From positions 5,550,638 through 5,614,637 of the forward strand of contig CM030938.1 in the NCBI GenBank assembly GCA_018136815.1: a stretch of 64,000 bases of DNA, given 5' to 3'. Position 1 is the first letter of the stretch, and each line of letters starts with the position of its first letter. Source of the DNA: Isochrysis galbana (lineage: Eukaryota; Haptophyta; Isochrysidales; Isochrysidaceae). The notes beneath the pieces were generated by a model. It saw nothing but the letters and a program-made list of their open reading frames with translations. It did not search any database and was not told where the DNA came from. Below are positions 10,201-20,330 of this stretch, in pieces. A program made the translations under genes and the position numbers.

Positions 10201-12691
10201 CCCTCCCCCTCTCATAACGATGAAGAGCCGACCACGGCTCGTAGGCGGTAGCCTCGGTCGAGCTAAGTGAAGGCCGGTCCAATAGGCTGCACCGCGCGCA
10301 AGCGAGTAGCTCTAACGCGGACAATTTCTTCGTCGACGTCTGGTCTCGCTGTTGGCTCAAATGTCGAAGAAGAACAGGCATCCAATGGGTCGCCATCGCT
10401 CCAGCTACACCGACGTAGGTGCGGCTGCGAAGAGCGCCACGGTGCGGTGAAGGAGAGAGGTTAGCCATGGCCGACTCACGGCCATCCACGACGCAAGTTG
10501 GCTGGAGGGGCGGCAGCCCTTTGGTGAGGTACAACCCGGTGGCTTTCTGGTGTCCAGTGCCGTGCTCCCAGGGTTGGACGAATTGGGTCGGGGTCAACCC
10601 CCCGACTAAACGGCGAGCTTCCGCATGCATCCGAGGGTTCTCGACCGCTACAAACGGAGCAGTGGCGGAGGCCATTGACTTGAAGACGCGAGCGGCCGAC
10701 TCAAGAGCGGCACGACGTCCGGGTTCTTGGGAGAGCCATTGACTGCTGACAGCGGAGAGGTACGTGCAGGGCGGGTGGGCGATGACTAGGTCCCAGCCTA
10801 GGTTTTGGACATGAAGCGCGTCGCCTTGGAAGTGGGGCACGTAATCGATCTCGGAAGGATACAAATCGCACGTAGCTACATCAGCACCGGCGAGTAGGAA
10901 CATGGAGGAGACGACGCCGCTCGTCTCGCCAACGACGAGAACGCGTGGTGCGTGACAGCCAGACGTCAGCCCGTCTTGGACTCGTTGATTCATCTTCGTG
11001 AGCTCAGCGCAAAGCTCATCGAAGTGCTTGGGTAGCGCGGCGGCAGGCGAGGCTAGGGTGCCATTGCGAGGCCGGCGAAGCTCTTGGGCTGCCTCCGTGA
11101 GGTGCCGAGGTAATACCACCGCAGAGCCGCTCGCTCGTGCACGAAGAGAGGCGAGAGCGTGGAGAGCGGGTGACGGGGTATCATCACGGGTGCCGACATC
11201 GGAGTTGTTTTGAGAGGAATCGAAGGACTGGATCGCGGACGCATTGATCGCTGCCACGCGCATGATGGTGGTGGCAGTGGTATCGAGAGGCAGGCAGTGC
11301 TCGGAGGCGGCGACCGGTGGCCGCAGCGACGTAGGACGAATGGAAGAAGACTCGGATATCGACGACGTAGAGACGGGCTCGGAGGACGGGATTGACGAAG
11401 AAACTCGGAGAAGTGGGGTGTCGGACGGCGGCGACGGACGCCGCGGCCGCGAGACCACCGGTGAGAGACATGAAGGACATGGCTCAGGGACTCGGTTGGG
11501 CTGGCTCAATGGGCGTAGAAGCTCGGTTTGGGAGGCCGCCGTTCCTCGACGTGCAGAGGAGTTGTGGTCACTCTCCATGGTCACGTCGGAAGAGGAAACA
11601 GGCCAGGGATCGACGTCGTTGCATTCTGTCGTCGGCGGGGTCGGCGCCGGCGAAAGAAGGGACGTGGCTGTCGTAGAAGCCGGCTGCGGGGAAGGCTGGG
11701 GCCAGGGTGGTGGCTCTGCGGCAGCGGCTGGCGTGGGTAGTGGCCGAAGAGGTTCTGCAATGCGAAGCATTCTTCGGAGGACTTGGCTCGGGCTAGCGGG
11801 TGGATGGACCGCTGAAATTACGGTGGATTCAGACTCGAATTCGGAAGACTCGGCGACTTGAGAGGGGCTAGGAGACGGCTGTTCAAGCTCCTCCAGGGCT
11901 CTCGGTTGATGGGGTGGCGTGGGAACGCCGGTGGTCGACCGCGGACTCCGCGGTGACGTTAATTTGTACTCGGACTCGGACTCGTCGTTTCTGGCGTGCT
12001 GGACGCCAATAACAGGGCTAACTTTCGAAATGGGAACGGACGGGGCCGGCTCAAAGGTGAAGCCCCCTGGCGTCGCAACCGTCGGTGAGGACGAAGCTGA
12101 AGCTTGTGATGACAATAGGGGCACGGTGGCCAGCACCGGTTGGCTCGGTGCGGCCGAAATCTCGGACTCGGTGACGGGCTTGATTACGCGGGCTCGGGAT
12201 GCACTGTCTTGTGCGATTGGACTCGGACTCGGAACGGAAACGGAAGGGATCGGCTCGGCGGCGTGCAGCCTGCTGGAGTGGCAGGCCGGCTGCGGCGAGA
12301 CTCGGAACGGTGGCTCGGACAAGGACACAGTGGCTGTCGTCGAGGGCTTCGGCGTCAGCTTGTGTTTGGACTCGATACGCGGTGGCTCGTGAAACGGGGC
12401 TCGGTTGTGGTTGGAATTCTGGAAGTGACCGGAGATTCCAAATGACTCAGACTCGGGGCGCGGAGGACCGAAGGTGAACACTCCCGCGGAAGGAGTGGTC
12501 GTCGGAGGCTCAGTGAGTGGCTGGAGCTCCGTTAATCCTGCGGTCGACCGCGTGGTAGGACTCGGTGACGTTGTAAACTCGGACTCGGACTCGGACTCGG
12601 ACTCGGATGGCTCAGAACGGGGTTTGCTCAAAACAGGCTTGGACTCGGACTCGAAAGAAAGTGGGGAAGAACCGGAGAACTGCGCCTCCAT
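7255..12691 (-). CDS. Gypsy Pro-Pol polyprotein with phage-type methyltransferase-like domain, truncated in RNase H
   Basis: The first about 1813 residues are element-derived; an open tail (to 7082) reads into the LTR. Residues 1-560 are Ser/Pro-rich with Ser-Glu repeats. Residues about 580-772 resemble a phage and bacterial DNA-methyltransferase-like family: VLVVGETSG (cofactor-type loop), CDLYPS, GWDLVIAHPPCTYLS, VAVENPRM, QPWEHGTGHQKATGLYL, PLQPT and a final RSRTYVGVAGAMA. An aspartic protease follows (ADTGAGPSVV near 1117, LLGNDFL near 1190), then reverse transcriptase (about 1470-1700) with CVDYRDVNSK, LPFGVQSGP and the YLDD catalytic box at 1641-1644. RNase H begins with FLVKTDGASK and is then cut off. 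Integrase is missing. The start at 12691 is simply the first ATG; translation may begin upstream or by frameshift from gag. The RT and protease calls are firm, the methyltransferase-like call is strong at motif level, and its activity is unknown. Confidence 0.88.
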
Positions 12692-13261
12692 CGTCGTAGT
12701 AATGGAGACTGGTGATACCGGTGATGACTGGACTGGGCTCAGACTCGTAGATGGGCTCGCGGTGGCGTAAGACGAAGAGGGTAATTCTGAACGTGACTTG
12801 GACTCGGACTCGTACTCGGGAGACGTTTTGTGGCTCGGACATGCGAAATTTGATTTGAAGGATTGAAGGTTGGATTGGGCCTGCGGCGGCTGGATTTTCG
12901 CAGACCGTGAGGTCTTGGACTGGGGATGCTTGAGGAGTGGCGGGGGGTAGCGGTTGAGCGGCTTGAGTTGATAGAGAGGCGGTGACGGTTGACTTGGTTT
13001 TGAGGACTCGTGCGTGATATCGAGAATCAGGATGGAATCATCGGCATTGGGAGAAATAGGGGCAATCGGCGAGGAGGCAGGAGAAAGAGGGGGATGGAGG
13101 TGGCAGGGCTTGTCTGGAACTTGGGGAATCTTGGGGTACCGGTTGGAGGCCGTAGAAGTACTCGGCCGTAGCGTAATACGATCTTTTGGTGGGTGGCGTT
13201 CAGGCCCACTACCCTGGACTGGTAGCGGGGTAACAGCGCGGACGTGGGCCCCGCCGGCGAC
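12692..13261 (-). other. Gag-pol spacer of the gypsy element
   Basis: These 570 bases separate the stop of the gag-like ORF from the first ATG of the pol ORF. They contain more GACTCG-type words, which encode Ser-Glu-rich peptide in the pol frame. No separate gene is recognisable. How pol is expressed (readthrough, frameshift, splicing or re-initiation) cannot be decided from sequence. Confidence 0.4.
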
Positions 13262-16015
13262 CTACTGGGCCGGACGGAGAACAACCATCGTGCGGAGGCG
13301 GCGGTGGACTTCTGGGTCGTTACCACACTCGCCACTGCCGCCTTCGCAGAGAAAACGAATGTATGGTTGGCAAACGACGGGGTTATGAGCTCCGTCGCCC
13401 GTGCCATACTTCCACAAGTCTGCCTCGGGCGTACCAGATGGAGCCCGGGGACGAAAGGCGCAGTACGCGCAGCCGTTGGCGTCGGTCCACTCCTTGACGT
13501 CGCGGTCTAAGTCGTCGAGACGCGGCGCCGTCATGGTGGCATCCGAGGGACGGCAGCGCGTGAGCGCAGCGCGAAGGGCCGGGTGACCCGCGTAACGAGA
13601 GATTTGCCAGAAGCGGGCTCGCGCTCGAGACCAGCTACCTGGATCCCATTCCGAGAGGCCCGAATCGGCCGGAAGCCCAAGGCCGTTCGGAGGGGGATCA
13701 CATTGGCGACGGGAAGACGTGCTTTTGCCGAGGGGACGGTCAAGAAGTGCGTCCGGTAACGGAGACGATGCGGAGTAATTCGTAGGCGGAGGCGGAGCCC
13801 GACGATTGTCAGCGCCAGTCGCCTTGCGGTTCGAGTTGTTGTTTGCCTCGGCCACCGCCGCTTGGACGGCGGCGACCATCGAAGCCGTAGTGTCTGCGGG
13901 GTTAGAGGCAGTCTTAGCAACCTTGGCGGTCTTGGTGGACTTGGAAGTAGTCGCCGGCGGCGTCACGGCGGCGACCGTGACCGACGCTTGTTGGCCAGCG
14001 CGGGCTTGTTCGTACGGGCTCAGGTAGCGCTGGCAGAGGTTGACGCACGAAAGGGCCGAACGAGGGAGCTCGTGGTTCTCGACGCGGAAGCGAGTCTTCG
14101 CAAGACACTCGCCGAACTTGGTCGCGTTATCCACGCCGCGAGCCGCGTCGACCTTGTCGTTCCGAATGATGGACTCGAATCGTTGATTGATATCGTGCGA
14201 CATGTTTGGGTGGTCCCAGACCGTCGTGGCATCCACCTTCGCGTCACCCATCTTGCGGACGTACGCGCGCACCAAATTCTTGGATAACTCTAAGAGATCG
14301 GAGCCGGCTTCACGGGCTACGAGGCGGTCCCACTCCATGGAGGCGGAGTCTTTGGCGAAGCCGGGCACGTTGGCCGCGAAGGTGGCGTCGCACTTGCGGA
14401 GAAGCACGTCGCAGGCCAGCGCGGGATTGAGAGAGAGAACCGGATCTTCGGCGAGATCGAGGAGGAAGGCGTAAATCCTTTGGTTGCCGGTGGTGCACAA
14501 GTTGGCGGCCGCTAGCAAGGATGTAAAGATTTCACGGTGGTCGCAGCCGAGCGAGAGGGCGCGCTCGAGTGGCTTGATGAAGGACAGACGAAAATCATTC
14601 CAGGAGGTGGCCGCTGTCTGGACGTTGTCCGAGGCCAGGCCCTTGGGGAACTTGATCTCGGAAAGCTCTTTGCCCATTCGGACTTGGTGATGGAGGGTGC
14701 GGTCGAGGAAGAAGCGGCTCCGAGCCCACTTGGTCACGTGCTCCTTCTCGAAAAACACACGGTAGTGCCAAACATTGCCGGCCCGAGAGAGGCCGCCGTT
14801 GAGAATGGCGTGGATTAGCTCGAAATCGTCGGAGTTCTTGTAGAGAGAAGCTACCTCATAGGGGGACATGTTAAACAGTTGGTCCCATGAGGCTAGGATG
14901 ACCTCTCGCTCAGAAACATCCCCGGCGAGGCTTGGATCGACGGGATGCCGCCGAGTCGCCGGATTTGGAAGCGAGCGGAGGCCCGCGACGGTGGGTGGAG
15001 GTTGGGGATCAGAAACAGGCTTGACAGACGGGACAGGAACGGGTGTATTGGGTACGGGATCGGAAATCGGATTTGGCGGAACGGAGAACGGCGCGGCGGG
15101 CAAAGGTTGAGAAGGGAACTTGGCCGAGGCAGGGGGAGCACCGATGGAGTTGTCTCCTTCTTCCACAAGCGGTGGCGAAGTTTCGACTCGAGACAAAGTC
15201 GTAGTGCCCGCTTGGCCCTGTAGAATGTTGAGTATCGTGTTGAAGGTAGACCCCACCTCTCGCTGAAATTCTTCGTGGCGCTGGGCGGCTTGGAGGGTAG
15301 AGGACTCGAGGCGGTCGACAGCGCCGCGGAGAGCCTCGATCTGGACTTGTTGGTCCATGATTTGGGCGGCGCCGACGGTGGCGGTCGGAGGTGGAACGAC
15401 GTTACGTTTGGGGTACGAATACGTCGACGGGGGTGGAACAAACTCTTCAGATGGTGGGGGCTCGAAAGGAGGGAGGGACCGGACGGAACCCACATCATCT
15501 TCAGCACCAACCACAGAGGAATTGAGAGAGGAAGGAATACTTGGCAAAGGATCAGCGAAAGAAAGGAGAGGAAAGGCCACCGGTGGAGCAACGGACGAGG
15601 CTAGAGGACCCATTCCAGCTCCAGTTGACGGGGTGTGAGTAGAGGCCCGCGGAGGCGGCGGAACTTCGACCGTCGGCGCGGAGAGGCGAGAGGGGGGGAG
15701 AACTGGCTTGGAAAGGCTCTCCTTTGAAGAAGGGAGGGGTCCCACGAGGCTCTCTTCCCCAGGAGACTTCGACCCGAACAGTTCGGGAAGAGAAGAAGAA
15801 GAGACGGGCTCATGACGCGGGGACGATGAAGATTTCTCAAGGGAAGAACTCGACGTGACGACCGGAGCCGAAGGCGCGAGCGAAGATTTTGTGCTTGTCA
15901 GAGCAAGGCTGATCTCACTCTTGGAGATTGCCTGCGAGGGCGCGCCGGCAGCTAGCGCGGAACGCGGTTCTTGTGGGGAGCTCATGGAGCTTTCCTCGGG
16001 GGTGACTACGGGCAT
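13262..16015 (-). CDS. Gag-like structural protein of the gypsy element
   Basis: Translation from the ATG at 16015 gives 917 residues; the same frame is open a further 71 residues upstream but without an ATG. The N-terminal 200 residues are Ser/Pro-rich. A likely coiled coil follows at about 219-267 (QVQIEALRGAVDRLESS and onward), then a helical, capsid-like middle region (FNMSPYEVASLYKNSDDFEL, LLDLAEDPVLSLNPALACDVL). The C-terminal tail carries a Cys/His cluster (CAYCAFRP, then NPVVCQPYIRFLCEGG and GECGND) instead of the classical CCHC knuckle. Position just upstream of Pro-Pol on the same strand supports a Gag role; sequence alone would not identify it. The N-terminus recurs in the fragment at 58817-59131. 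Confidence 0.7.
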   Translation of the reverse strand: MPVVTPEESSMSSPQEPRSALAAGAPSQAISKSEISLALTSTKSSLAPSAPVVTSSSSLEKSSSSPRHEPVSSSSLPELFGSKSPGEESLVGPLPSSKESLSKPVLPPSRLSAPTVEVPPPPRASTHTPSTGAGMGPLASSVAPPVAFPLLSFADPLPSIPSSLNSSVVGAEDDVGSVRSLPPFEPPPSEEFVPPPSTYSYPKRNVVPPPTATVGAAQIMDQQVQIEALRGAVDRLESSTLQAAQRHEEFQREVGSTFNTILNILQGQAGTTTLSRVETSPPLVEEGDNSIGAPPASAKFPSQPLPAAPFSVPPNPISDPVPNTPVPVPSVKPVSDPQPPPTVAGLRSLPNPATRRHPVDPSLAGDVSEREVILASWDQLFNMSPYEVASLYKNSDDFELIHAILNGGLSRAGNVWHYRVFFEKEHVTKWARSRFFLDRTLHHQVRMGKELSEIKFPKGLASDNVQTAATSWNDFRLSFIKPLERALSLGCDHREIFTSLLAAANLCTTGNQRIYAFLLDLAEDPVLSLNPALACDVLLRKCDATFAANVPGFAKDSASMEWDRLVAREAGSDLLELSKNLVRAYVRKMGDAKVDATTVWDHPNMSHDINQRFESIIRNDKVDAARGVDNATKFGECLAKTRFRVENHELPRSALSCVNLCQRYLSPYEQARAGQQASVTVAAVTPPATTSKSTKTAKVAKTASNPADTTASMVAAVQAAVAEANNNSNRKATGADNRRAPPPPTNYSASSPLPDALLDRPLGKSTSSRRQCDPPPNGLGLPADSGLSEWDPGSWSRARARFWQISRYAGHPALRAALTRCRPSDATMTAPRLDDLDRDVKEWTDANGCAYCAFRPRAPSGTPEADLWKYGTGDGAHNPVVCQPYIRFLCEGGSGECGNDPEVHRRLRTMVVLRPAQ

Positions 16016-16521
16016 GGTGATCGACGCACGACGCACGACGCACGCACGGAGCACGGTGGGCGCGGAAGTGCGAAAGGAGGCTTGTGGGAGGTGGTGGCAG
16101 GCGACTGGGGGTGGCTCAGGCGCGTGCTTGACTTGTATTGACTCGTTGACTCGGGGTATAGACTCGGGAACTCGGGGGGACTCGCTTGGGAACACGGTGG
16201 GACTCGACGAAGTTGCTACAAAAATCACTCACAAGAAACCAAAAACCAAAGTCCTTGGGCTCAGAAAACTAACGTAAACACTCCGGAATCATACGATAAA
16301 CAAACCCCTCCCCGCGCGGCGAAGGCTGAAGTCGCGATCGCTCGTCATGCGCGAAGATATACGGAAAGAGAGCGCATAACTACGCCACCGAAGGGTTCGA
16401 ACTATCGTTAAAGTGGAACTCGTCCGCTGAAGCCAACGCGGAGGGTCGAGGAGAGATCCAAAATCGCGCCGGGGGAAGAAGGCGATGTGCGGAGAGACCT
16501 TCTAGACAAGCAACGAGCAAG

Positions 16522-16994
16522 GGGCGACGAAACAAGACGCGAGACGCGAGGCGCGTGCCATTCGTTCTTCCTTTCTTTCATCGAAACCGCGACGAAACTA
16601 ACATTAAACGTCGGTGCCCCCTCCGCGAGGATCGCGAAGAAGAACGGACGAGATGGAGGCAATCATCGAAGGAACCGCGAGAGGAATCGAAGCGAGGGGG
16701 GGAACAACGACGGCCGGAGGAAACGAACCGCGCGCGGGGGAGAAGAGAACCTCGCGCGGGGGGGGGATTAATATAACGGCCGGAGGCGACGGACGGCACG
16801 CCGAGGGAAAGAACCTGCCGCGGGGGGGGCGAGGGACCGAGGGCACGGCGGGGCAGCGTGGGAGGGCGCGAGGCCGATCTCGGAGCGAGATCGCGTCCTT
16901 TCCCTCGCGGAGCGCGGAGAGACCCCCCACGAGATATCTTGGGACCGGAGAATGTTTTGGACGAATCTTCTTGCCGTCGGCCGAGGAGAGGCGG

Positions 16995-17028
<34 letters not shown>

Positions 17029-17291
17029 TCGCAGAGCGACTGCAGAACGAGAAGTCGAAGTCATGCCGGTTTATTACCTTAAACGAGCCAACAATTATAG
17101 TAACAGCAAAAACAAAATTCGAATCGCAAATTTCGAGACCAAAACCTGCAAACCTGGACTTGAGACCATGGGGAATCCGAATCTGTGTGTCTTGTGCGTC
17201 AGTGGCAACACGGGGAACTGTTCAATTGTAATTGTGAGCGCGTACCTTACACGAATATTCATGCCTACAGCCTTCAGATGGGCAGGAATAC
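16522..17291 (-). repeat. 5' LTR-like block of the gypsy element
   Basis: The left part (16522-16827) repeats at 6942-7246 and the right part (16779-17291) repeats at 59367-59879, so the full unit of about 770 bases is inferred by overlap. Read on the minus strand it begins TGTTGTATTCCTGC, with the expected TG start of an LTR. Its other boundary is less certain because the flanking bases differ between copies. It contains a short (GA)n run at 17000-17026 and an ATTAATATAA word at 16767. The leader between it and the gag ATG (16016-16521) holds no recognisable primer-binding site. Confidence 0.65.
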
Positions 17292-18244
17292 AACAGCTTG
17301 GGCGAGTGCGGAGACGCGGAGACGGCCTCTCTACTCCTCTCTACTCCTAGAAGAAGCAAATTTTGGCAACTGGGAATCTGGGAAGATGGTCCCCTGCACT
17401 GAGCCGCTGGCCAATGTTACACCTAGGCGCAGTTGAAGGCGTGGACGACGATTTCCCCGCAGGCCCTGCAAAGTCCCTAGCAGAGCCCGGGGGCAAGCGT
17501 GGGGGGCATCAGCAGAGCGCCTCAGCATGCATGCATGTGCGATCACGGCCGCGGTTTGGGCTCGTTCGACGCCAGACCCGAGGAGGAAGAGGTAGCGTTC
17601 CGCACTCCCAAGGCTGCAGGAGTCCTGCAACGACCAGCGGCCTTGATGCCAGATGCTAATGCAACCCGGGTCGCCATTCGCGCGCCTGCCGTCAGCTGTG
17701 CAGCCCTCTCGGACGCGGCCTACGCACATGGTCGACTGGAAGGGAGTCGGAAGGCTTTTTTTCCGGAATTATGGCACATCCTCATCACAGGTAATGGCAA
17801 TACACATATAATGCTGCCGATGCACAAAGATACACACACGATCGACATTGAATTTTTTTATACCATGTGACGTGTGCGAGTCTAAGTGAGAACTAACATG
17901 GGGAAGACACAAAACAGACCACACAACACAATACAAATAAGAATGAAAAGTACCTGCTTCCTCCGATCTCCCGATCATAAGGGCTCGCTTCGCCCTAGAC
18001 AGGGGAGTTTCCCCCTCTGGAGTCGCCGGTACTTCGACTGGAAAAACACGATATGACCGGACGCGGAGACGACGAGCTCCGACCTTTCGTCAATATGTGG
18101 TTACGTTTTGTGGTGGGGACCCAAGGGGGAGGTCTGGGACACAATAAGCCCAGGATATCTTCTAGTTGGGTGTATTGGGAACTTTCTACCGAAAAACAAC
18201 TCAAGTTGCCTCAACCGTCAACCGTTGTCAACCTTTAGATGGTC
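17292..18244. other. Region without a recognised gene
   Basis: Only unconvincing overlapping frames are present (for example 17729-17331 minus). No repeat shared with the rest of the window was noticed apart from the transposon end at its right border. Confidence 0.3.
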
Positions 18245-18284
18245 ATTTTTCACCCTCAATAAAAAAATCCCTGTTTGACCGCCC
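18245..18284 (-). mobile_element. Terminus of TAGGG-TIR element inside a LINE
   Basis: Read on the minus strand, GGGCGGTCAAACAGGGA followed by a T run and GAGGGTGAAAAATGACC matches the terminal about 45 bases of the 33742-35794 element. It abuts LINE endonuclease sequence at 18285, showing that this transposon family landed in a LINE copy. The other end of this copy was not found. Confidence 0.6.
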
Positions 18285-18480
18285 CAACCATGTGCCATCC
18301 CAGGGCTTTAGCGGTCATGCATGTGCGCAGGTGCGAGCCATCAGCGTAGGCATAGAGCTCTTGAAGGAGGATTATATCTACCTTGGCCTTCCTCCTTCCT
18401 TGCTTCCGTTTGGACAAACGCCAAGGCGCTATTTTTGCCGCCATTGATGTTGTAAGAGACGATTGTGATGGGCTTTTCAT
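18285..18480 (-). pseudogene. LINE endonuclease (APE-type) N-terminal fragment, frameshifted
   Basis: The minus strand encodes ITIVSYNINGGKNSALAF (from about 18469) in one frame and KVDIILLQELYAYADGSHL followed by KALGWHMVG (about 18384-18290) in another. This is the start of the endonuclease/exonuclease/phosphatase fold of non-LTR retrotransposons: the first strand with its Asn, then the LQE metal-binding glutamate. The frame switch lies near 18385-18400. The fragment ends where the TAGGG-type terminus begins. No reverse transcriptase follows, so it is a dead fragment. Confidence 0.65.
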
Positions 18481-18769
18481 CTGGGTCTGGGTACCGAGCT
18501 TCAAGTTCAAGATGAGTGAGTATCAAATGGACGCATTCAAGGCAATGATGGTGCGTGCAGGTCGCGCGTACTTGTGAAGGTAGCAGTAGTCGCCGCCCAG
18601 CGAGCACAGACACACGCTGACCTTAATCAATTGCGTTTCCCTTCTTGCGTTTCGGTTAGTTGGAGTCTGAGGGGGAGGGCACAAGGCGCCTTCCCGTGCG
18701 AACCAAGAGATAAACTTAATTGAACACTCACATACACAAGATCGACGATATGATTATTTGTATCATGAT

Positions 18770-20330
18770 ATAACATGTGATATTAGGTCTATGATATAAA
18801 GTCTCGGTGCATCAATCCGTGTCAGATGACGGTACGACCGCCCCACCGGCAGCCAGGTCTACGAGTAGAAGAACCTTTAGATGCGCTTCAGTGAGCGCCT
18901 TTGGCGGCAAGCTGGTGGGTAAGGCAGGAAGTGCAGGGAATCAAAGGTTCATCAGCCCCACCGTAATAGGCCATAGCTCCCAGACGTCTATGGCAGGCCT
19001 CATCTCTAGTAGTTGATGGCGGTTCAGCGATTGATGGGGTATGAGACATGTTCAAGTAAACGTAAAATTAGCCTCGTTGAAGTACGTGGCCGTTGCTGTG
19101 GATTTCAAAGGAGAAACACATCACAAAAAAAGGTTCAAAGCTCGTCCTCCCAAGTAGCGCATGGGAAGCAAGTGCCAGAGGAGATGCTGCACGGTGGAAG
19201 GGAGATGGTGACGACCCAAGCCTAGCTCATGTCAGGAAGGGCGCATGCAGAGTTTTCCGCAAAAATTCACACACAGAAGAGCCCACTTCTTCCCCGTCCG
19301 GTGCGGCGAGTCAGCATTCGCTGTAAGACCGTCCGGTACGGCGGCCTCGCTGGCAACGGTTCTTTGTTCTGCTGCAGTTTGCAGCTACACTTGTCGTAGT
19401 ATCGACCTGCTTCTTTTTACAGCTGCCTCGAAAAGCAGCGGGCTTGATGACGGACATGCCTGTACGCTGAACGTGCCCTGAATCTTTGACTCGGTCATCA
19501 GTGGCGAAGAGTCCGCCTGGGCAATGCTGATCTATGCGCTGCAGGGCCCCTGGCAAACCAATGAGGGAACCAATGAGGACTGGAGCTGCTGAAGGAGCTA
19601 CAACTGTGTAACCCATCGGTGTCCATTCCATGCAAAGTACCAGCGACAGCGGCTGCGGCTGCGATGACCTCAAGAGTGTCTGCATCGCCAGCTGTGGCGG
19701 TGGCTGCGCTAGAGGATGCGATGGGAACGGCGGTGGCAGCGGTGTCAGGTTGTTGAGGTTATATGGAGTGAGCCGACTGCAGATGGCCTTCCTGTACAAT
19801 GTGGAAGAGTTGCGCTCGCGGTCGCTTTTGTTGCCATCTGCTGCCGATCCTAGCGCCATTTGGATGCATTCGGCGGCGACTGAGAATCGGCACACCCCAA
19901 TCTCCTCGAGGAACTTCTCGACGGAGCAACTGAGCGGGATGAGGGCGACGTCTGTGATGTGGTGCTTGATGCACCATTGGACTGCCGCTGATTGGATTGG
20001 AGGCTCGAGCCAGCCGACGAGGCTAGATAGGCCGTTGACGCACGCCATGTGGGCCGATAGCTGGCTCTTGACGGCGACTTGCTTGTCCGTGGTCCAGACG
20101 TCATGGGCGACACGCATGGGGGGGGGGGGGAGACGGGGGGGGGGCAGATGCGAGAGGGGTACGTCTCCCGTATCTCGTCTCCGAACCGTCGGCCATTTCT
20201 TGGGAGAGGGGCGAGGAAGGAGAAGCCTAGAGTCGCAGAGAACATATTTCGGGCGTCGCCGTGTCCTCCGAGAGATCTCCGACACTTTCGCGGTCGTCGG
20301 CTGTTTCTTCTTCCCCTCTGATCTCCATGT
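18770..20330. repeat. Dispersed repeat A, copy 2
   Basis: A diverged but nearly full copy of 3310-4860: the AT-rich opening (GATATTAGGTCTATGATAT), GGTGCATCAATCCGTGTC, GCGGCAAGCTGGTGGG, GAGGAGATGCTGCACGGTGG and then the ORF-bearing part. Copy 2 carries a G-rich insertion around 20118-20145 that is absent from copy 1. Confidence 0.65.
19311..20285 (-). CDS. Repeat-A-borne hypothetical protein (intact copy)
   Basis: An uninterrupted 324-residue frame. The central block of about 90 residues (TDKQVAVKSQLSAHMACVN, SLVGWLEPPIQSAAVQW, CIKHHITDVALIPLSCS, VEKFLEEIG, RFSVAAECIQ) is conserved with the decayed copy at 4754-3900, and a second block (GYTVVAP, CPGGLFATDDRVKDSG) is also shared. The central part looks helical; the N-terminus is Arg/Pro-rich and partly read from G/C runs, so the true start may be further in. 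I do not recognise a domain. Because it sits in a repeat found several times, it is more likely a mobile-element protein or a recently duplicated gene than a single-copy host gene. Confidence 0.45.
   Translation of the reverse strand: MSEISRRTRRRPKYVLCDSRLLLPRPSPKKWPTVRRRDTGDVPLSHLPPPRLPPPPMRVAHDVWTTDKQVAVKSQLSAHMACVNGLSSLVGWLEPPIQSAAVQWCIKHHITDVALIPLSCSVEKFLEEIGVCRFSVAAECIQMALGSAADGNKSDRERNSSTLYRKAICSRLTPYNLNNLTPLPPPFPSHPLAQPPPQLAMQTLLRSSQPQPLSLVLCMEWTPMGYTVVAPSAAPVLIGSLIGLPGALQRIDQHCPGGLFATDDRVKDSGHVQRTGMSVIKPAAFRGSCKKKQVDTTTSVAANCSRTKNRCQRGRRTGRSYSEC

Larger units (their letters stand above)
6942..17291 (-). mobile_element. Ty3/gypsy-type LTR retrotransposon, internally deleted
   Basis: The element runs on the minus strand. 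From right to left it has a 5' LTR-like block (16522-17291), a leader, a gag-like ORF (16015-13262), a Pro-Pol ORF (12691 to about 7255) and a partial LTR (6942-7246). The order protease, RT, RNase H is the usual one for Ty3/gypsy, and RT and protease motifs are clear. Pol stops at the very start of RNase H, where it is fused to LTR sequence; the rest of RNase H, the integrase and the U3 part of the 3' LTR are missing, so this copy cannot move on its own. A second fragment of the family lies at 58817-59879. No target-site duplication could be identified. Confidence 0.85.

Noticed and set aside
9696-12392. Several plus-strand frames of 90-205 residues opposite the pol ORF
   Set aside because: They are antisense shadows of the Ser/Pro-rich pol coding region and show no motifs.
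16390-16420. tRNA T-arm-like word GGGTTCGAACT in the gypsy leader
   Set aside because: No cloverleaf could be built around it and no CCA end follows, so neither a tRNA gene nor a primer-binding site is supported.
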